The translations under genes and the position numbers were made by a program. The notes under the pieces are model-generated. The model saw only the letters and a list, made by a program, of their open reading frames with translations. It had not been told where the DNA came from and did no database searches. This document shows, one piece after another, positions 59,633 to 64,000 of a stretch of DNA of 64,000 bases; positions within the stretch are counted from its first letter, which is position 1; the number at the start of each line of letters is the position of its first letter. This DNA comes from JBPCPM01 sp050999155 (GTDB lineage: Bacteria; Actinomycetota; Thermoleophilia; Solirubrobacterales; 70-9), in the NCBI GenBank assembly GCA_050999155.1, contig JBPCPM010000021.1, positions 1 to 64,000 on the forward strand, written 5' to 3'.

Positions 59633-60691
59633 GTGCCGGTGAAGCTCGGACTCAACCTCGGGTATTTCGGCATCGGCCCCCAGGGCGACGATGCGCTGCA
59701 GCTGACCCGCGTGGCCGAGGACGCGGGCTTTGATTCGGTGTGGGTCGCCGAGTCCTACGGCTCGGACGTGGTCTCGGTGTTGGCGTGGCTGGCCGGGCAG
59801 ACCGAGACGATCAAGCTGGGCGCAGCGATCATGCAGGTCCCGGCGCGCCCGCCGGCCGCGGCGGCGATGGCCGGCGCGACGATCGACTACCTCTCCGACG
59901 GCCGCTTCATCTTCGGCTTCGGCCCCTCCGGCCCCCAGGTCTCCGAGGGCTGGTACGGCGTTCCGTATCCCAAGCCCTACAGCCGCACCCGCGAGTACAT
60001 CGAGGTCGTGCGCACGATCATCGCCCGCACCGCGCCGCTCGATCACGACGGGGAGTTCTTCACGCTTCCGCTGCCTGAAGGCGAGGGGTGGGGGCAGGGC
60101 AAGCCGCTGAAGCTCAACTTCCACCCGGTGCGCAACGAGATTCCGGTGTTCATCGCCGCGAACGGCCCGAAATCGGTGTCGATGGCCCTGGAGGTCGGCG
60201 ACGGGTGGATCCCGATCTTCGTCACCGCCGAGAAGTTCAACGACGTCTTCGGGGAGAGTATCGACAAGGGCCTGGAGGCCGGCGGAAAGCAACGCTCAGA
60301 CGTCGAGATCTCCCCGACGCTCGCCGTCGCCGTGGACGGCGACCTCGACACGGCCCGCAACGTCGTCCGGGCCAGCCTGCAGCTGTACCTGGGCGGCATG
60401 GGCTCGCGCGAGCGCAACTTCTACGTCGAGCTGGCCGGGCGGATGGGCTTCGAAGACGAGGCCCGCACGGTGCAGGAGCTCTACCTCGACGGCAAGCGCG
60501 ACGAGTCGTTCAAGGCGGTCCCCGAGGACCTGATCGACCTCTGCTCGCTCGTCGGCACCGACGACGAGGTGGCCGAGCGGCTGAAGAAGTTCGAGGAGGC
60601 CGGCGTCGACCGGATCATCTGCCAGCTCGCCCAGTTCGATCGCGACCAGCAGCGCCACACGATCGAGCGCCTCGCCGAGCTGGCCGGCTGA
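59633..60691 (+). CDS. LLM-class (luciferase-like, F420-type) oxidoreductase
   Basis: The 352-residue TIM-barrel enzyme has LGLNLGYFG at the N-terminus, AEDAGFDSVWVAESYGSDVVSVLAWLA, LGAAIMQVPARPPAAAAM, and FGFGPSGPQVSEGWYGVPYPKP. FIAANGPKSVSMALEVGDGWIP follows. These match LLM flavin- or F420-dependent oxidoreductases, which in actinobacteria mostly use coenzyme F420. The substrate is unknown. The GTG at 59633 has a short leader: a TAGGGT hexamer lies 49 nt upstream (59579-59584). An in-frame ATG is not available. Confidence 0.9.
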   Translation: MPVKLGLNLGYFGIGPQGDDALQLTRVAEDAGFDSVWVAESYGSDVVSVLAWLAGQTETIKLGAAIMQVPARPPAAAAMAGATIDYLSDGRFIFGFGPSGPQVSEGWYGVPYPKPYSRTREYIEVVRTIIARTAPLDHDGEFFTLPLPEGEGWGQGKPLKLNFHPVRNEIPVFIAANGPKSVSMALEVGDGWIPIFVTAEKFNDVFGESIDKGLEAGGKQRSDVEISPTLAVAVDGDLDTARNVVRASLQLYLGGMGSRERNFYVELAGRMGFEDEARTVQELYLDGKRDESFKAVPEDLIDLCSLVGTDDEVAERLKKFEEAGVDRIICQLAQFDRDQQRHTIERLAELAG

Positions 60692-60780
60692 CGGGCGCCG
60701 GCCGTCCCGCCGGGCCCAGACCGGGCCGCGCCGATCAGACCGCAAGCGGTCACCGAAGTCTCTAGGCTCTCGCCGCCGAT

Positions 60781-61983
60781 ATGCGCATTGGAGTAGTGAA
60801 GGAGACGCGCGAGGGGGAGCGCCGGGTTGCCTTGGTGCCCGACGCCGTCAAGCGCCTGACCGACCGTGAAGGCCACGAGATCGTGGTCGAAGCCGGGGCG
60901 GGCCTGGGCGCCAACCACCTCGACGAGTCCTACGAGCAGGCTGGAGCCACCCTGGCCTCCGACGGTTCGGCCTGGGATGCCGAGGTCGTGCTCAAGGTCG
61001 CGGCGCCGACCGAGCAGGAGATCGGCCGCCTCTCCGAGGGCCAGGTCCTCGTCGGGTTCCTCAGCCCGCTGACCGACGGCGACACGGCCAAGGCGCTGGC
61101 CGACGCCGGTGTCACCGCCTTCGCCGTCGAGGCCATTCCGCGCACCACGCGCGCTCAGGCCATGGACGCCCTGTCGTCGCAGGCCAACATCGGCGGCTAC
61201 GCCGCGGTGCTGCTCGCCTCCACCCAGCTCGGCCGCTTCTTTCCCATGCTCACCACGGCCGCCGGCACCATCGCCCCGGCCAAGGTGCTGGTCCTCGGCG
61301 CCGGCGTGGCCGGCCTGCAGGCCATCGCCACGGCCAAGCGACTCGGCGCGGTGGTCACCGGGTTCGACGTCCGCGGCGAGGTGGCCGAGCAGGTCCAGTC
61401 GCTCGGCGCCAAGTTTCTGGAGATCGACGTCTCCGGTGGCGAAGGCGAGGGCGGCTACGCCCGCGAGCTCGACGCCGACCAGCAGGAGCTGATCAAGCAG
61501 GGTGTCTCGGATGCCGCCGTGCGCTCGGACGTCGTCATCACCACTGCCCAGATCCCGGGCCGGCCCGCCCCCAAGCTCGTCAGCGAGCAGGCCGTCAAGG
61601 ACATGAACCCCGGCGCAATCATCGTCGACCTGGCCGGCGAGTCCGGCGGCAACACCGACCTCACCCAGGGCGGCAAGACCGTCGTCGAGCACGACGTGAA
61701 GATCGTCTCCGAGCTCAACCTCCCGAGCTCGATGTCCCAGCACGCCTCGCAGCTGTACGCCCAAAACATGGTCAACCTGCTCGCGCTGTTCACCGGCGAC
61801 GACGAGGACGACAGCACGTTGCGCCTTGATTTCACCGACGACATCGTCGAGGCCGCCTGCCTGACCCACGGCGGCGGCGTCGTGCATGGCCGGGCTGCCG
61901 AGGCCGCGGGCGTCGAGAAGGCCGAGCTGCCCAGTTCCGAGCCCGCCGGCTCGGCGTCCACGAGCGGTGAGGAGTCCGAATGA
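60781..61983 (+). CDS. pntAA: proton-translocating NAD(P) transhydrogenase, subunit alpha part 1
   Basis: The 400-residue protein is the NAD(H)-binding domain I of transhydrogenase: IGVVKETREGERRVALVPDAVKRL, EAIPRTTRAQAMDALSSQANI, and a Rossmann motif, VLVLGAGVAGLQAIATAKRLGAVV. TTAQIPGRPAPKLVS and VIVDLAGESGGNT follow. It is split from the membrane part as in many actinobacteria and Rhodospirillum. The stop overlaps the next gene (ATGA). A TAGGCT hexamer ends 12 nt before the ATG, giving a very short leader. Confidence 0.94.
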   Translation: MRIGVVKETREGERRVALVPDAVKRLTDREGHEIVVEAGAGLGANHLDESYEQAGATLASDGSAWDAEVVLKVAAPTEQEIGRLSEGQVLVGFLSPLTDGDTAKALADAGVTAFAVEAIPRTTRAQAMDALSSQANIGGYAAVLLASTQLGRFFPMLTTAAGTIAPAKVLVLGAGVAGLQAIATAKRLGAVVTGFDVRGEVAEQVQSLGAKFLEIDVSGGEGEGGYARELDADQQELIKQGVSDAAVRSDVVITTAQIPGRPAPKLVSEQAVKDMNPGAIIVDLAGESGGNTDLTQGGKTVVEHDVKIVSELNLPSSMSQHASQLYAQNMVNLLALFTGDDEDDSTLRLDFTDDIVEAACLTHGGGVVHGRAAEAAGVEKAELPSSEPAGSASTSGEESE

Positions 61984-62348
61984 GCCACCTGTCGCAGCTG
62001 CTTCCCCTCGCGGCCGAGGTCACCACCGGCGGCGGCACGAGCCTGCTGACCAAGCTCACCTTCTTCGTCCTTGCCGCCTTCACCGGCTTCCACGTGATCA
62101 GCAAGGTGCCCAACACGCTGCACACGCCGCTGATGAGCCAGACCAACGCCATCCACGGCATCGTCCTGCTTGGCGGGCTGCTGGTGATCGGCTTCTCCAA
62201 CGACATCACCGAGGACATCATCGGCCTGATCGCGATCATCTTCGGCACGGTCAACATCGTCGGCGGCTTCCTGGTCACCGACCGGATGCTCGGGATGTTC
62301 GCCGCCAAGCCCAAGCCGAAGACCGACGCCAAGAAGGCCGATTCCTGA
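61980..62348 (+). CDS. pntAB: proton-translocating NAD(P) transhydrogenase, subunit alpha part 2
   Basis: The 122-residue membrane protein has three to four hydrophobic helices. It includes LTFFVLAAFTGFHVISKVPNTLHTPLMS, the conserved TPLMS segment of transhydrogenase domain II, and SNAIxG-like QTNAIHGIVLLGGLL. It forms part of the proton channel with PntB. The Lys-rich C-terminus (KPKPKTDAKKADS) is normal for split subunits. It overlaps pntAA by 4 nt and pntB by 1 nt. Confidence 0.93.
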   Translation: MSHLSQLLPLAAEVTTGGGTSLLTKLTFFVLAAFTGFHVISKVPNTLHTPLMSQTNAIHGIVLLGGLLVIGFSNDITEDIIGLIAIIFGTVNIVGGFLVTDRMLGMFAAKPKPKTDAKKADS

Positions 62349-63766
62349 TGAGCCCGCTCGCGGTCTTCCTGCAGGACATCGACTTCATCCGGGCGTGCTA
62401 CATCGTCGCGGTCATCCTGTTCATCTACGGGGTGCAGCTCGGCACCCACCCGACCACGGCCCGCCGCGGCAACGGGATCGCCGCCGTCGGCATGGCCATC
62501 GCAGTCGCGGCGACGCTGCTCAACGAGGAGGTCGGCGACTTCGTCCTCATCATCATCGGCCTGGTCGTCGGCACCCTGATCTCCATCCCGGCGGCCCGCC
62601 GGGTGAAAATGACCGCGATGCCCCAGATGGTCGCCCTGTTCAACGGGCTCGGGGGCGGCGCGGTCGCACTGATCGCCTGGTCGGAGTTCCGCAACTTCAC
62701 CGACGCGGGCGTCACGATCCCGCTGGAGATCTTCATCCCGATCCTGCTCTCGATGGTCGTGGGCTCGATCTCCTTCTGGGGCTCGAACATCGCCTTTGGC
62801 AAGCTCCAGGAGCTGCTGCCCCAGGGATCGGTCGGGGTGCCCGGCCAGCAGATCATCAACGCCGTGCTGACCGTTGGCATCCTCGTCGGCGTGGTCGTGC
62901 TGGCCCTGACCAACGACGACCCCTCCGAGCTGCTGTTCGTCGGGATGCTCATCGCGGCGGCCGTCCTGGGCAACCTCGTCGTGCTGCCCATCGGCGGCGC
63001 CGACATGCCCGTCGTGATCTCGCTGCTCAACGCGTTCACCGGCCTGGCCGCCGCGGCGGCCGGCTTCGCGCTGGACAACCTCGCGCTGATCGTCGCCGGC
63101 ACGCTGGTCGGCTCCTCGGGCACGATCCTCACCCTGCAGATGGCCGAGGCGATGAACCGCTCGGTCAACAACATCCTGTTCTCCGGTTTCGGGGGCGCTC
63201 CCACCGGCGGCGGGTCCGCCACGGCCGAGGACCGGCCGTACCGGTCGACGAGCGCGGCCGACGCGGCGATCCAGATGGCCTACGCCACCCAGGTCGTCGT
63301 CGTCCCGGGCTACGGAATGGCCGTCGCCCAGGCTCAGCATGTCGTCCGCGAGATGGCCGACGAGCTGGAAAAGAAGGGCGTGGACGTCGACTACGCGATC
63401 CATCCGGTCGCGGGCCGCATGCCCGGCCACATGAACGTGCTGCTGGCCGAGGCCGACGTGCCGTACGAGAACCTCAAGGAGATGGACGAGATCAACGGCG
63501 AGTTCCCCCGCACCGACGTGGCGCTCGTCATCGGGGCCAACGACGTCACCAACCCGGCGGCCAACGACGACCCCGACTCGCCGATCTATGGGATGCCGAT
63601 CCTCAACGTCCACGAGGCGCAGAGCACCATCGTGCTCAAGCGGTCGATGAGCCCCGGCTTCGCCGGCATCGACAACGAGCTCTACTACCTCGACGGCACC
63701 GCGATGCTCTTCGGCGACGCGAAGGCCAGCGTGGCCGAGATCGTCTCCGAGCTGGGCAACCTCTAG
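62348..63766 (+). CDS. pntB: proton-translocating NAD(P) transhydrogenase, subunit beta
   Basis: The 472-residue protein has about eight membrane helices, including VALFNGLGGGAVAL. The NADP(H)-binding domain III follows: VVVPGYGMAVAQAQHVVREMADEL, YAIHPVAGRMPGHMNVLLAEADVPY, VALVIGANDVTNPAAND and VLKRSMSPGFAGIDNELYY. With the alpha subunits it couples proton entry to hydride transfer from NADH to NADP+, supplying NADPH for biosynthesis or F420 and P450 chemistry. It ends the three-gene operon; a hairpin follows downstream. Confidence 0.95.
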   Translation: MSPLAVFLQDIDFIRACYIVAVILFIYGVQLGTHPTTARRGNGIAAVGMAIAVAATLLNEEVGDFVLIIIGLVVGTLISIPAARRVKMTAMPQMVALFNGLGGGAVALIAWSEFRNFTDAGVTIPLEIFIPILLSMVVGSISFWGSNIAFGKLQELLPQGSVGVPGQQIINAVLTVGILVGVVVLALTNDDPSELLFVGMLIAAAVLGNLVVLPIGGADMPVVISLLNAFTGLAAAAAGFALDNLALIVAGTLVGSSGTILTLQMAEAMNRSVNNILFSGFGGAPTGGGSATAEDRPYRSTSAADAAIQMAYATQVVVVPGYGMAVAQAQHVVREMADELEKKGVDVDYAIHPVAGRMPGHMNVLLAEADVPYENLKEMDEINGEFPRTDVALVIGANDVTNPAANDDPDSPIYGMPILNVHEAQSTIVLKRSMSPGFAGIDNELYYLDGTAMLFGDAKASVAEIVSELGNL

Positions 63767-63808
63767 CCGCGAGTTCCGGTCGCCGGGCGACCACGGTTTT
63801 TGGTCCAC

Positions 63809-63840
63809 CGCTGTGCGCGAGGGTGACCAGATGCACAGCG
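63809..63840. terminator. hairpin downstream of the transhydrogenase operon
   Basis: Arms CGCTGTGC (63809-63816) and GCACAGCG (63833-63840) are perfect, flanked by CCAC/GTGG with a one-base bulge. No T-run follows, so terminator function is uncertain; it could be an operator of the next gene, whose TAGGCT hexamer lies near 63860. Confidence 0.4.
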
Positions 63841-63934
63841 TGGTCGGCTCCCGCCGGGTAGGCTGGACGCAGGGTTGAGGCCGCGGCTCCGTCTCACCAG
63901 CGACAGGGCCGCCAACCAGAAAAGGAGCACCACC

Positions 63935-64000
63935 ATGGATGTCTCACTGGCAACGGACCTCATTCTTCCCCTGGCCCAGGGTCAGGGCGCGGACGGCAAG
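63935..64000 (+). CDS. start of an unidentified gene (truncated by window end)
   Basis: An AAAGGAG site lies 7 nt upstream of ATG 63935, and the frame stays open for 22 codons to the window end. The visible residues (MDVSLATDLILPLAQGQGAD) are too few to name a family. A TAGGCT hexamer near 63860 could be its promoter, giving a leader of about 65 nt. Confidence 0.6.
   Translation, partial: MDVSLATDLILPLAQGQGADGK

Noticed and set aside
1..64000. CRISPR arrays, tRNA or rRNA genes, insertion sequences, prophage genes
   Set aside because: No regularly spaced repeats, cloverleaf sequences, transposase or phage proteins were seen on reading both strands.

Overview
The window is high-GC (roughly 70 percent), densely coded bacterial chromosome with mixed gene orientation. 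No rRNA, tRNA, insertion sequence, phage gene or CRISPR array was recognised. The gene set suggests a free-living aerobic, lipid-oxidising actinobacterium: a luciferase-like (F420-type) oxidoreductase, an FHA-ABC-permease fusion like mycobacterial Rv1747, an R2-like ligand-binding oxidase, a split LigD, LAFTG cell-wall sorting tails and many acyl-CoA enzymes. Solirubrobacterales/Thermoleophilia is my best guess, by inference only. Many start codons lie 6 to 8 nt downstream of a TANNNT -10 hexamer, so leaderless mRNAs look common; I used this pattern to choose starts.

Layout. 1-5 kb: a PrsW-type membrane protease, then a coupled ytoQ-like / glutamate dehydrogenase / hydrolase operon and a saccharopine-dehydrogenase-like reductase. 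5-8 kb: a large secreted esterase with a LAFTG tail. 8-14 kb (minus strand): an animal-type heme peroxidase (alpha-dioxygenase type) and an adjacent P450, followed by dienelactone hydrolase, SDR and DUF4190 genes; a haloalkane-dehalogenase-like hydrolase lies beside two palindromic repeats. 14-21 kb: a secreted CocE-like hydrolase and an envelope-glycan cluster (methyltransferase, GT2, FAD oxidoreductase, GT-C transferase). 21-26 kb: rhodanese, coiled-coil membrane protein, thiolase and the FHA-ABC exporter.

26-33 kb is a lipid block: acyl-CoA ligase, PHA-synthase-like enzyme, hydrolase, acyl-CoA dehydrogenase, another hydrolase and two MaoC-type dehydratases. 33-43 kb: a two-repeat membrane-anchored protein, a galactose-oxidase-like LAFTG protein, acyl-CoA dehydrogenases, two tandem formate/nitrite-family channels around a lipoprotein, and a FliA/WhiG-type sigma factor. 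44-50 kb: an HIBADH-like dehydrogenase, an R2lox gene divergent from a TetR regulator across a palindromic operator, aldo/keto and quinone reductases, and L-2-hydroxyglutarate oxidase. 50-64 kb: split LigD ligase and polymerase genes (convergent, with overlapping stop codons), a crotonase, a broken metallophosphoesterase/propeller gene, pyruvate kinase, a P-type ATPase with a coupled 56-residue protein, a luciferase-like oxidoreductase, the three-gene proton-translocating transhydrogenase operon, and the first 22 codons of another gene.

The most unusual items are a pyruvate kinase whose only start that keeps the conserved N-terminus is an ATC codon at a leaderless position, the peroxidase-P450 pair that looks like a two-gene bacterial oxylipin pathway, -10 hexamers whose first three bases are the stop codon of the upstream gene, and two long palindromes sharing an identical 14-bp arm near 14.3 kb.
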